This document shows positions 1 to 12,600 of a DNA stretch of 64,000 bases, piece after piece. The stretch is from Cloeon dipterum. Lineage: Eukaryota; Arthropoda; Insecta; Ephemeroptera; Baetidae. The notes under the pieces were generated by a model that ran no database searches, was not told the origin of the DNA, and saw only the letters and a program-made list of their open reading frames with translations. Position numbers and translations under genes: made by a program. Position 1 is the stretch's first letter, and each line of letters opens with the position of its first letter. The stretch spans positions 30,463,681-30,527,680 of the forward strand of contig NC_088786.1 of NCBI RefSeq assembly GCF_949628265.1, in the 5' to 3' direction.

Positions 1-113
1 TGGAGGAAAACACGTTCGAGTCCCTGCCTCCAAAATACATGCTCAAATCGCTGTTCGCAGGCAAGAATACTAACTCAGTTGAGTTACAGAGCGAGGACAG
101 TGATGAAAATTAA
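1..113 (+). CDS. 3' end of an unidentified gene (partial)
   Basis: An open frame enters from the left edge (first full codon at base 3) and ends at TAA 111-113, giving 36 C-terminal residues that finish in an acidic tail (SEDSDEN). The tail includes the stretch LPPKYMLKSLFAGKN. A poly(A) signal lies 133 bases downstream, which supports this as a real terminal exon. I do not recognise the family. Confidence 0.6.
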   Translation, partial: EENTFESLPPKYMLKSLFAGKNTNSVELQSEDSDEN

Positions 114-245
114 TCTACAGAAAATAATGTCATAAAATTGTGTACAAAGAGGGACTGTGATGATATAACAAAGTAAAATAATCTCATTTTGGTCACCGTC
201 AATTATTTGTAAATAGTAAATAATTATGTGTTATCACAGAAATCG

Positions 246-251
246 AATAAA
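246..251 (+). terminator. Poly(A) signal of the left-edge gene
   Basis: AATAAA in AT-rich sequence 133 bases after the stop codon of the partial gene at the left edge. This is the normal spacing for a short 3' UTR. Confidence 0.55.
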
Positions 252-566
252 GAATATCAAAATTATGTTCCATTCTGAACCTTCCAGTTATTCCACTATA
301 AATTAAAAAAATATATTGATCTGAACAAGGTTAGGTTTGATATCTATTTTTTGGTCTTTTCAAAGGTCAAATCGCTTAAATTTAAATTCGAATCTGGCCC
401 AGGCTGCGTCGCACTACAATGATAATACGGATAATACTGATAATTTAAATAGATGGCCGATAAATTCGTGCTCATGAAGTACCGCAGTTTGGCGCCAGCT
501 AGTGCACAGAGCAGGCGCCTGCCCAAGTCACGCCCCCTTACTTATTTACCATGCGTCACTCGGTGC

Positions 567-607
567 CTATTTATAAGGGGGCGGCCGCTCGAGCGGCGAT
601 TCAGTCA
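567..607 (+). promoter_or_regulatory. TATA + initiator core promoter of the CNNM gene
   Basis: A TATA box (CTATTTATAAG, around 567-577) is followed about 30 bases later by tandem TCAGTCAGT at 601-609, which matches the arthropod initiator TCA(+1)GT. The likely start site is A603 or A607. That leaves a 5' UTR of only about 10-15 bases before the ATG at 618. Spacing and motifs are seen directly; promoter activity is inferred. Confidence 0.65.
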
Positions 608-617
608 GTTTCTCGCT

Positions 618-3600
618 ATGGATGGAAGACTGTACGTCTCAATTGTATGGTGTTTGTCTTGTTTTGTGGTGAGCACGATCAAGTCGTCGCCGGTGCACGA
701 CCTTTACACCACCCGTAGACTTTTTTCAACAAATTATGACGACGATTACCGGACTAATTACCAAGATTACGATCAAAGTGAGCAGTGGCCGCAGCAGCAG
801 GGGACCGCCGCAAAGTGAGTATTTTATCACGTAGAAAAGGGCGCACCTGGCCGATCGCGAGCGACCGGGCCTCCTCGTTGCCAAGGGCCCGTCCGCGGCC
901 CCCGACACTCCCGACAGCCACGGAGGCCCGGTCCATTAAGAAATGCTGGATTCCGGCCAAACTTGTGTGTTACATTTTCGGCTGGAAATGAATAATAATG
1001 CAGCTCGGATGGCGTACACCGATCGACACGCGGGCGGGCTACCCGGCAGAAGTTATGAAGTCAACCTGCAGAGATAGACGACAAATTTTTTAAATCTTGT
1101 TTCTTCTATTAATAATTTTATGTTTTGAATACTTTGTACACTTTGTAGTACTTATTTACAAATATTTTCCGCAATTTTCCATTTAGAATTTCACCACGAT
1201 TTCTCAAACATAGAGTCATCGTTGATGTTGACATTTTAGTTTGAAATTATTTATGTCATAGGTGTTCTTGGGATTTAAATTTAGCTATATAAATTTAATA
1301 GACAAGTTAAGCCGCAGGCTTTGCATTACGTTTTAACCAAAGAAAAAGAAATCCTTTCTCCGACACGGGATGAATTATTACTTATTATTAAAAAAAAACG
1401 AAAACACAAAATTAACAAATGCTTATCGAAAAATTACTCTCAATTTAAAATTGGCAAATTTTACAGTAAAAATCTGCATCACAAAATAATATAGCTGATC
1501 AACTGACTAAAAGTACGCACTACCCCTGTTCCCCACCCCCTTTATCCAGCGGTATAGACACACGAAACTTTGTGGTGGAAAATCGATATTTGTGTATATG
1601 GAGAGAAAATCCAGTGGAAAAAAATGGAAACCTTATACGGAGGGTCTAATGTGCACGCATCCGTCCTCTAACGTGCGTTATGGTCGCGAGACAAAAAGAT
1701 TATTTATTTGTTTTCGTGTCGACGCAAACAAGCGTGAACACCAATTTGGCTATCAGAGGAAACAATTCTCTTAATCTCTTCCTAGGCGTTTATTGACTCG
1801 TGGAAGCAAAGGAGTATCGATTTCGAAAGTGGACTGTCAATATTTGCGATCGATGGTCGATGCAACGCAGATTTCTTTTATTGATTAAATTTGCTATTTC
1901 CTGCTTTTTCAGCAGTTTACAAATATTTGCACCTTTTAGTAAAAGAAGTAGGGACGACAGGCATAATATCGTTTTTCATAATTGAGAAGCTTTTAAATTT
2001 TATGTGTTGGTTTCGCAAGCTTTCTTGTCTGTGCACAAAATTTGAAACTATTTAACAAAAGGATTTTTACAATGCCTACTCTCATGTAAAAACAAATTGG
2101 TGACTCTAACTGAATTAACCGCAAAGAAAATAATGTCACGACACGTTTTTACGCTGTGCAGCGCGCTGTTTACGCTCCTCAAGCCTCAACACCTTCAAAA
2201 TTCATACCATGGAATAAGCTGCAGAGAATCCTGAATCATTTAATAGTTTAAAATCATTGCATCAATGCTTCAGCACTGAGAGACTCTTAGAGTTTCATGC
2301 GCAATATTGATTATCGGGTTGGTAATGCCACGTTTTAACGTGGGAAAATGGTGCGTCAATTTCGTATCAATCATATTATTGCTCTCGGTATTTTAATGAA
2401 TTATGATTTTCGTATTAGCTCATGGTGGTAGTCTTTCTAATACAATTTACTAGTAGGACATCTGACAAAAAACCAGGTGTTATGTGGGTCGGGTCAAATA
2501 ACACCGTGTTACTCACTTTATGGGATGCAAATTGTGCGGTGTGCCTTCTGCCGAAACAAAAAGTGTACACAATGTAAGCGTGCACGACAAATCGCGTTGC
2601 ACGAGTGACGTCAGTCGCGTGGCAGGGCGAAGGGAAATTTGAATTAATAACCATGAACAGCAGCCGCTCCATTCACGCAGATTGGTTGTAATTGCTCATT
2701 TCAGCGCCGACAAAGGGAAAGTCAGACACTTTCCTAGAAAATGGTGGGCAGGCTAGACACCCTATGATTTGTTTTCCATTCCTTCATGTTGAGTAATTTT
2801 TCGTTAGCTCGCGTGGAACGTGAGATCCTTAATTTCAAACCCCCTGTTTTTCTTTTAACAGGTTTTCAGTGTAATTCAAGTAAAATGCATGGGCTGAAAT
2901 TGAGGATTCAGGAAGTAATGAACAGCACGACACGTGTTCATCGCTTTTAAAAAAAGAAATCTTTCAAATTGGTTATAACATCCTGAAAGGATACAACTTT
3001 TTTTCAAGTGTGAACGACAAGTTAGAGCAAATACGTTGAACTTTTTAGTTGCTCCATCGGCCGGGATTTTTCCCACGAAGGTAAAGGACAAGTGATGAAA
3101 ACTCGGCCAAGAGACAATATTGAATTTTGACATTTATTTTATAATATCTTCCCTGTTGAGGCACTTTGGGATCAAATTCCTGAAATCCCTCTCTTGCATA
3201 AGGGGGGAGGGTGTAATAGTTGCTCGTCTTGAGATAGCATTGTAAGTTTTCTCTGTGGGGCCAAATTGTTTCACCAGAATACTCGATTTTAATAATCATC
3301 TTCAGAAAGCGCGAAAGTTTTGCTTCTGCGTTACTTACTTCTTTTAAAATCTAGGTTGAAGAAACTTCCAGCACAAAGCACAACTTCATGAGAGTTATTT
3401 TAGCCATCTCTCCCCCTTAAAAAATAACAAATATAGCGCTGACATTTACGGTTTGTTCGTTACAAAGCTGCGACGCATATTTTCCTGGTAAGAACGTAAC
3501 AATTCCCCTAGGGGATGTTTTATTCAAATATATAAGGAACCAAAAATTTTAAATCATTAGAATTTATGAACTGACATTCCTGTTGTAAGTTATTTTTCCT

Positions 3601-6600
3601 CATGTATTGGGCTGCAGCTGCAGGAGTAGCCGAAATCTCGGTTGCGATGAAGATAATAGAAGGTAACAAGTACATGTCCGTGACTTAGTCATATCGCAAT
3701 ACTTTCCTCGTATGGGAATTTCTTATTTCATCAACAAAAATGTTTTCCTTAAATAAACTTCTCACGATTACTGTGAACAATTCTGATACCTAATTCTTTT
3801 ATTGGATAGATATTAATGTATAATTTTGATAGGAATTCCGATACAACCTAGTTTCAACCTTGACTTTTGAGCTGTATGCGTAAACCTGAGCCACAAACCT
3901 AAACCGCATTTCCGCAAGTTGATATAAACGAGAGGTTTTCTAGGCAATTGCGTTCTATAAGATCATTCTACTTTTGCGACAAAAGAGACAGAACTGATAC
4001 ATATTGAATGAATTGACAGGCTTAATTAGAAATCCTTGAGTTAAACACAATTATTACACAATAATGCTATCGTTTATCGTTACATAATTAAATTAAATTT
4101 AAACCAATTTGATTGAAAAGTTGAAATTCCAACTACTCTAATTATTGTATGTCCAGGAAAAGGAAACCATCGCCCAATTGAAAAATCAGTGAAAATCGAG
4201 TGATATCAGATATCGAAATCCGTCACAGCTGGCGTCACGCACGCACAAAATTGGGGAGCGTCAATCACCGCGCCGATGGACGCACGGCGGAGTTGGTTTG
4301 ATGGTTCGACGTTTCCACAGGCCAGGCGATCAAATCGCGCTGCTCTCTGAGGAAGTGGCCCGACGGGGACGAACTGTGTCGCGATCGCAATTTCCGTCGC
4401 AACAAGCAACTGTGTCCTCTCAGATCGATACATTATGCCGACGACGCGCGGATGAAAAATGATTCATTCCGCGACGTGTTTTGGCACCTTTTTACGAGCG
4501 ACCGGCGCCGAATATTAGCAAGCAGCGGCGCCCGCCGTGAAAGGGATCGATCAGGGGTGAATTAGGTCACCGGTGACGGTGCCTCTCTCGCGCGCGGACA
4601 AGTTCATAAAAAGAGAGACTGTTGACCCCGACTGAAGCAGCTCTTGTTTTCTTTTTTTCTTCTTGTCACTGACTACATGAATCGTATTTGCTCACCGAAT
4701 AATTCTGTCCGGTTAGAAATAAATGCTTCGCGTGAGAGGCTGGAAAAGTACGGCGCAATTCGGTTCAATGTTAATCCGCGCCCTCGTGATAAGAAACGAT
4801 TTTAGGTTTTCCATAAAGTCGGTGTCAATCTTGACGCCAAATTGTTACCATCCAGACAGACGGATAAGGAATTTCTTAGAGTGTTTTTCCTGAACAAGAA
4901 ACGTGTATTAGTCTGTATTTTATCCTCTTAATGTAATTGCAGGAAAAATGAAATATTTCTACGGTTGAGACAAACAAAAATAAAACCTAAATTTGAAAGC
5001 TTAGTATTCCTATATTGCGGAATTTCTCCTGAACATAATTTTACTGCAGAATCTCTAGCAAATCACAACATTTATTAATTGGATTGAAAGCAGCGCTGGA
5101 ATGTTAGTCTCTTAAAACGCTCGTAGAAGGAAGTTGCTGCATTCACTTCCTCAACTGAGCAAGTGGGAAACCTCATAAATTTTCTTGCAAAATAAAAAAG
5201 AAAGAGGCTTATTTTTATCTCGCTTTACCTATAGTGAACGATACTTATTTCCTCATCATTTGTGGCAGCTCTCAAATAACGTTCCAAAGGGTAAATTTTA
5301 TTTCATCAGTAAGGTATAATAATGCAGTGTCAACAAGAAAAAATTGGAGATTGACAATTATCGTGTCGATACTTTAGTGGACTTTTGATCGTGCTGTGTT
5401 TGCAGTGTCTGCTATAATGACCTTGATTATCTGGAAACATAATTTCATTTTCAATTTGCGCTGGTCGAGTGTGAATTATCACATTGAATCCTTTCAAATA
5501 TTTTTTTCACATAACATAGCGTACTTGGAAAAGCTAACCTTTCTGAATATTATATGAAATATTTGAATTACATCGAAAAATATGAAAAATCCATATCGCA
5601 TAAATAATGAAAATATTGTAAATATAGATTTTAAGAATAATTGGTAAAACGAGTTTTTTACATAGACCAAATTTAAATCAATCAAGTAGGGTGTTCTTAA
5701 AAAGAACATTATAATCATTCTGAAAATCTCGTGATTTGTTTGCAAGTGAAAATATTTAATATATCCACCCTTTCATTCCATAAAGAGAATCAGCGCGCCT
5801 AGACTGATTGAAAAATAAATCAATTAAGTTTGTCAAACAACTTAATTTTATGCGTTAAAAAATAATGAATCAATATTTACATCCATCCAACATGAGGAGA
5901 CAAGATGTTAGATTGCAGTGCAGCATTTGTTGAATGATAATCGAAAACGATCCTCCGCGTAATCTCTGCGCAGGCAGACAGGCGCGAATTTCGCCCGCAC
6001 TGAATTTTGATCCGTATATGTCTATATATTCGTGTCTGAGTCGACCAACCGAGATAGCGTTGCGTCGATTCGGATGCTGCGCCGTTTAATATAGTGGATG
6101 CGCGCTCGAATTGACCTCTGGCCCTCCGTAATGTCCACAATTAATTAGACTCGCTTTCCTCGTCCGAATCGAATCGACGCTCATACGTTTCAACCCAGGG
6201 AGGAGGGTCTCTCTCGCAATCATTGTGATGGACGGGAGGAATTCAGGGCAATACCAGTGAAACGCATCAATGCAAACCGATGATGGATGCCTCTCGTTTA
6301 CGAAATAGGAAAATGCTGTAACTCTAATAAATTAATTGCCAGTCGAGATTTTAATAATTATCTCTTATGCTAAAAAAGCTATTAAATATAATTATATTTT
6401 TATTTTTTTAATTACCGAAGAAAATTATATTTACAGCCACACAAAGTGAATTTGTAGAGTGAAAATTGAATTAATCATATACTTTTTCCCTGACGAGCTA
6501 ATGGAAAATGAAATTTAATTTGAAAAGTGAATAATATTAAAAAACTATCTGACACTTGGTAAAAGAATGGATTTCTTGCATGTGGCAGTGGCACCAAAAA

Positions 6601-9600
6601 ATTAGAATATTTATTATAGAAAATTTAGACGTTGATATTTACAGAACCTACACTTTTCATGTCAATAAACAGTCTTATTTCTTTGTAAATTGAAAGGGTC
6701 GCGTTCAAAAAAATTTCTCGGTTAACATCAAATGAGAGTAGAAAAATGTTTACCTCTCTTATATTAAATCTAATCTGCTATTACCTAAATTTATTGCATT
6801 TTTAAATATGACTCAACAAAATGGTCATATTTGTATGAAATGAGACGGCTGGCTGAGCAACCATTGCTTATTCACAAGGCTGTGTGATTCTAAGAGATAT
6901 CTAACGTTTATCGCGTATTTGCACTTGTTGGTTTTTTTTAAAGATGCGCGAAGAGTAATATGTACTATTGTGACACGATTCCTTGAGTGAAGTGTTTTTA
7001 AACTTTATAGGGACTGGTTATTTCAAAAACAAGTTGGAGCGGAAGAAACTAAAAGAGGAAGGAGAGTGCCTTGATAGTGCGTCCAAGTGAGATAGCACGC
7101 ATGCAATAAAATTGATAAATTATTGTTAGTTTCAAACTTGAAATTATTACACTGTCAAGAAACGAGTCTGGCTTTTTCATAACGTTCTATTATTCAAATG
7201 GTATTTCCTTGAATCCTCAGCCGGTTTGAGCAATATAACACACTATTCTGAATTTAGAAATGACAATTGAAGCACACGCTTGTTTCAACAGAAATCTAAA
7301 TCCTCAACCAGTTAGAAGCGAGTTAATTTTCCAACTATTTCACTTGGCACCGGTGCCTGAGGCGCCAATTTGGTGCATCATAAATTTGCCTGAAAGAACA
7401 CTTGAATTGTTTGAAGTGGAAAGAGCGCCTCGCTCTGCAGATGAATTGCGGCAACAGAGTGTGCCCGAAAATTATAAGCGAAGTTGTCCGTCAGCCCTAA
7501 CGAACAATATTTTCTACTTGCAGCGAAAATGCTACTTTTTTGCGCAGGTAGCAACATTCGCAAGCTAAGCAAATATATGATAATGTCGCAGCAAAATATT
7601 CCTGTATGTCAGACCAGTGAGCCGACCTTCATGAAGAGCACGAGCGATCAAAATGACTTCTTGTTCCACGACACAGTTTGCAGCACGGCCTTTCCTTTTG
7701 CTCTTCTTGGCACTGTAAGTTAGGAATTTAACCTCTGTTTTTTTTTTTAAATTGCTGGTATTTTTGTTCATGAAAAATAAAAGTCAGAAACACATGAATG
7801 AAATGTGAGATGGAGTTGAACTCCGAGTACTCGGACATTGTACCACTTTTTTAATTATTTCCCCTGTGGCGTTGGATTGAATTGTTGTATATTTCGATTT
7901 TCAAAGCTTAAATTATTTATCTTTTCGTTTACTACAACATAATATCCTGTTGCCGATAGTTCTGTACAAGTTGAGAAAAATTCCGGCCTTGCTGGAATCC
8001 TGTTTCCGGTGTCAAATTTATTTATGTAAAACGCTCCGTCACAACTCATGAAACTTGATCAAGTATTTCTTCATTAAATGAGACCGTGATAACAACAAAA
8101 CTATAGTTGTAACATCACTTAGACCTTATTGTATACCCAAAAACATTCAATTAATTAATAAGCGTGGTTTTAAATTAAATTTGCAAAGGGAAAATTTTCA
8201 CACATGAGGCTCTTATTAATTAGTTTAGCTTTACAAAAAATATAAACCTTGCGGTTTCAAACAAATTAATTATTGTCAATGAAAGGAAGATTAATCGAGT
8301 GTAATCAAAATTCAACGAGACCCCGTGGCATGAACGTGCATGTGTACGTTTTGTCGTTGCATCTCTGTACGCGCCCGTTTTTATCTTATCGTGTTGAAGC
8401 GCTTTTTATTCGTTATCGCCCAACTGGATGAACCAGCCGAGCGACAGAGTAAAAAGGTGCCGTCATTATGATTTAACTGTGAGGCGGCGCGTGTTTAATT
8501 AACAGACGAAAAGAAAAGCAGAGTGTTTACGTTTACAATCCAACTTTCGACTTCGCACCTGCTCCTTTGTAAATTTCAAAATATTCTCAAATTTAGTGAC
8601 TGGTTCGCATTGCTCCTGAACGTTCTGCGCTCGAGAAAACTGGTTGTTAATGTTGCTGCTTGTTGTATTTGCGGCATCGATTGATCGCACTTTTAGAGGC
8701 CGTTTTTTAAATAGCCGGTGCCCTTGCTTAGATCGGAAATGAGCTGTAATAGTTAAAAATAGTATTATGATTTTTTCGATCTGCTGCAAAATCGATCTCA
8801 ACGTGAATTGAGTCACGGGTTGAATACAATTTGTTCCCTTTTATTTTTACTAAAATGCAACGTTCGTTTGAGAATCTAGGAAAGCAAGCAACTCTCGAAA
8901 CTTAATATCTGAACCTGCTTCTCCGTTTTTAATCATACTAATCATTCTTTCAAAGCGAGAAAGGTCCTCTCTGTACTCGCAAATTGTTTTTTCCGCCGTC
9001 GGAGACATCTTTGAACATCTGCAGAGGAGTCGTGAAAGCGCTATTGTCGGCAGCAGGCTGATTACGACTAATTAGCAAAGTGCTCTCGCTGAAATTGCGA
9101 ATGAGGAGCAAACGACTTTCCCCGGCAGGAACGAAACGTTTGGATATAGAGTCCCAAGTTCAGCGTGTGCTTTAATTATGCGATTATCATCAGGAGAAAG
9201 ATCCGCAAAACTTAACTTCTGTGCAAATATTGCTAGTTTATTTTTAAAGCAGAGAATTGCTCTAACCCTGGCACATATAGCTCGCACTTCGTGCATGTAG
9301 GCTACAAAATATTAATTTTATTTTTTCCACAGCCGCAAATCTTCAAATTTTTGAAAAACTTGAGCTCCTTCCGATCTCTTAGATACCTAATTGAAGTAAA
9401 GTGAAGAGAACGCACACAATGCGCTCTTCACGTCAAATAATCGTAAACAATCTGAGCCTGATGAGCATCGCGAAATTTTAATTGGCCCCTGAAGCGTCTT
9501 TCGAGGGGCTCAATAAGGGCTGGAACCCCCAGTACTGTTGGAGCAACGAGTTGCGCGATTGCAATCGATGGGATGGTTCTCCGCAATGTGAGAACAAGGT

Positions 9601-12600
9601 TACTCGGCTCTGTTGTGGGCACAGAGAGCGAGAACGGGCAGGGCCAACTTATCGATCGGGCCGCGCGTTTTCGAGAGGGAACAAGCGAGCGCGAGCTGGA
9701 CCTAGCTGGCTTCAGCTGCCTCCCCCGCTTTCCCCGGCCCAAATCGCGTTAAACTCCAGCGTGCTTTTCGCCGAAATTAAAAGCAGACGTGCGAAATGAA
9801 CTGAATATGCCGCTCTCCAAGTGCATAATTTTCGCAGCCCCAGCCATTGCCATTTTTGCGTCTGCAAAAAACGTACAAAATCTGCCCGAAATTAAAGAAA
9901 TTAGATTGGTGTTGTAACGATATTTTAATTTAACGATTATGTTTGATTCTTTCATTATATTTTGTTGTAATTTGCCTTATTTGCTTGATTTGCAGTTGGA
10001 AAGAAGATGAAATCAGGACAGAAAATTAATTTAAGATAAAAATGAAGGGAACTTTACAAGAGAGCAACCGTTCTTTTCAAAGTCAAACTCTGAATTTGTC
10101 TGAATTTTGCCTTAATTAATAGATATAGAAGAACATGACCGTTTTTAAATCAATGTATGTAAAACCTAAGGTGGTAAAAATTACAATCTTAACCGCCTCT
10201 GTACTTTTTTAGTGTGTGTGCTCAATTTGAATCATTTCATTCATTCATTCCTTGATTGCACAGAAAACAATAAAAGAGATTGCTCTTTTTTACTTAAAAA
10301 ATATTTAAATTTTATCTCATAAATACGCAAAATTCTGTGCAGGCTGGTAAAAAGAGTTGCTGGATTCACCGCTCTGGAAAGGCGGTGTCCACAGTGCATG
10401 AATTGATCTACCGTTCCACAACAACAATATCCGTGCCCCAAACCTATCCTGTTGCCACCCTTTAATTTTGTCAGCGCTTCAAATAACGAAATTCCCCCCA
10501 TTTTATTGCAGGCTGACCCGCGGTGCTCGCAACACCGACAACCACAATGATCTGCAGGTGACAGGACTCAGGGTGGAGGCAGCTGAGCGTGATCCCACTT
10601 ACGATGAGAATGGAGTGCCTGTCCTCCTGGTGGGTATGACGGCCAGAATCAGACTGTTTGGCACAGGATTCACTGACACTACCTGGGCTGCCGTCACCGC
10701 TGTTCCTGGTGATCGCGGCGATAATTGCCAACACCCCTCTGAAGATGTTTATCTGGTAAGATTTGGTTTGTAGCTTTTTAGTTTAGTTTCTGGTTTTTTT
10801 AAAATTAAATAAACGTGGTGGTTAATATTTTCATATTTTACTCCTCACTGTTTCAAAATAAATTTATTACTTTGTATGGCGCAGACCTCTGTTGGAGGAA
10901 TGCCAATGAATATTCAGTTATTTCAATTCAATTTTTTCCATAGACAAAACAAAACCAGTCTGTCGGCTCGCATTGTTAAGGCAGAGTTTCAAAGCAGTTC
11001 GGGAACTAATACTGACTGCCCATTGTCAGAGATGGCAAAAGGTGGTTAATTTAGTGACTCGAAATGCTTTAATAGCTCAACGGGCTGGTTTACGCACCTT
11101 TCCAGCGGCTTTAGGGACAAATGTCTGGCTTTTCAATTTTCAATAAAAGACCTCGGTGCGAGGAGGCGAAAACATTGGGCCCAAACTCTTTTGCAGCGAC
11201 TCGGGCCCCATGTTATCCGCTCGGTAGTGTTATTGGGAATCTGTGTGTGAGATAATACACAACGCACGGGATGTGATGAACAGAAGTTAAAAGCTGTTTC
11301 TATGATTCTGTAAACTAAGAGAGATTTTATTTAGCTCTGATATTATGAGAAAGGTTTTTTTCTTATCAAAATATGGATTTGAAACCATATTAATATTATT
11401 TTCAAATATTGCAAGGAGTCATGCTAAGCCAGTAAAGATTGAAAAACTGACTGTGATCGTGACTGTAAAGCACTATCCTTACTTATTATTTCTCTACACA
11501 AAGTATCAGAGAAATGCAATTAAATCACGATCTTACTCAGCCTCCTGCCTTTCCAGGAATTATTCTACTGTTTGTCAATATAAGGAGTCGAAAGTTATAA
11601 GCTTGAGGCACATTTTCCATAAATAATGCCTGAGTTGTAACCGGAATGTGTGCCTTTTGCAATAATGGAAAACACGTGGGTGTGCTTGTTTTGTTTGTCG
11701 CTCTCTGCGCCTAATGGATTTTTATTACCATTTGCTTCCCTCGGCAGCTCATCATTCGGGCACAACTAAATACTCGCTCTGCTTGTGATTCTATTTTGAT
11801 CCAATGACAAATCGAAATAATGCCGCGCCAGTGTATGTTAGCTAAAGATAACAAAACACTGCTTTTGCTCTGTGCAGCAAATTGCACTGCACACACTCGC
11901 TCGCACTGCAAACAATTTTGCGATGGAAATCTTGTGCTTTATGATACTCATAAAATGGACTGAACTATTTCTAGCGTTTAATTTGTAATCAAACGGGAAC
12001 ATCCACCCATTAACTGAAAGTAAACGCTGCTAGCAGCTGTTTTTTTATCGTCAATTTATCGATTTTGTTTCATTGATTAATTTTCGCTTCATATTATGTT
12101 TCGCCATCACTTTTTCATGCAGTGTAATGCTAAATATTTTCTTTGGGTCGTTTGCTCCTAGACATTCGGTTGAATTTTCCCTTCAGGCAAGCTGAAATTA
12201 ATAATTTATAATCTCAAAATTCTCAGATATCATATTAGTTCTGTATGAAGTAACTCCGTAAATGGGGCGAAGCTTGCCCCACACATAGTATTCCTTCAAA
12301 TTGATTCCTTAAAATTTGTTAAGAAAATAGCAACACGATTATTGATATTTTTTTCAGGTCGAACCAAAAAGCAAAACGAACACGTCAGTGCAGGTCAAAG
12401 TGCGTCTACCCAGTACGGCGCGTGACGGCACCACCTTCTACATCTGCACCAAAGCTAGCAACGGCAGCCGATGGTTGTATGCGGGAGACAGCGACGAGCC
12501 CTGGCTCCAAGTCAAGGTGCGTTATATTCTTTTCAGTGCGTTTTAGAATCACTGAATTTAATAAATAAAATTCGTAGGCGTTCCAAAAGTTGCTGCCACT

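Noticed and set aside
9428-9799. Overlapping frames of about 100 codons on both strands in CNNM intron 1
   Set aside because: GC-rich stretch without stops; frames on both strands and no protein signature.
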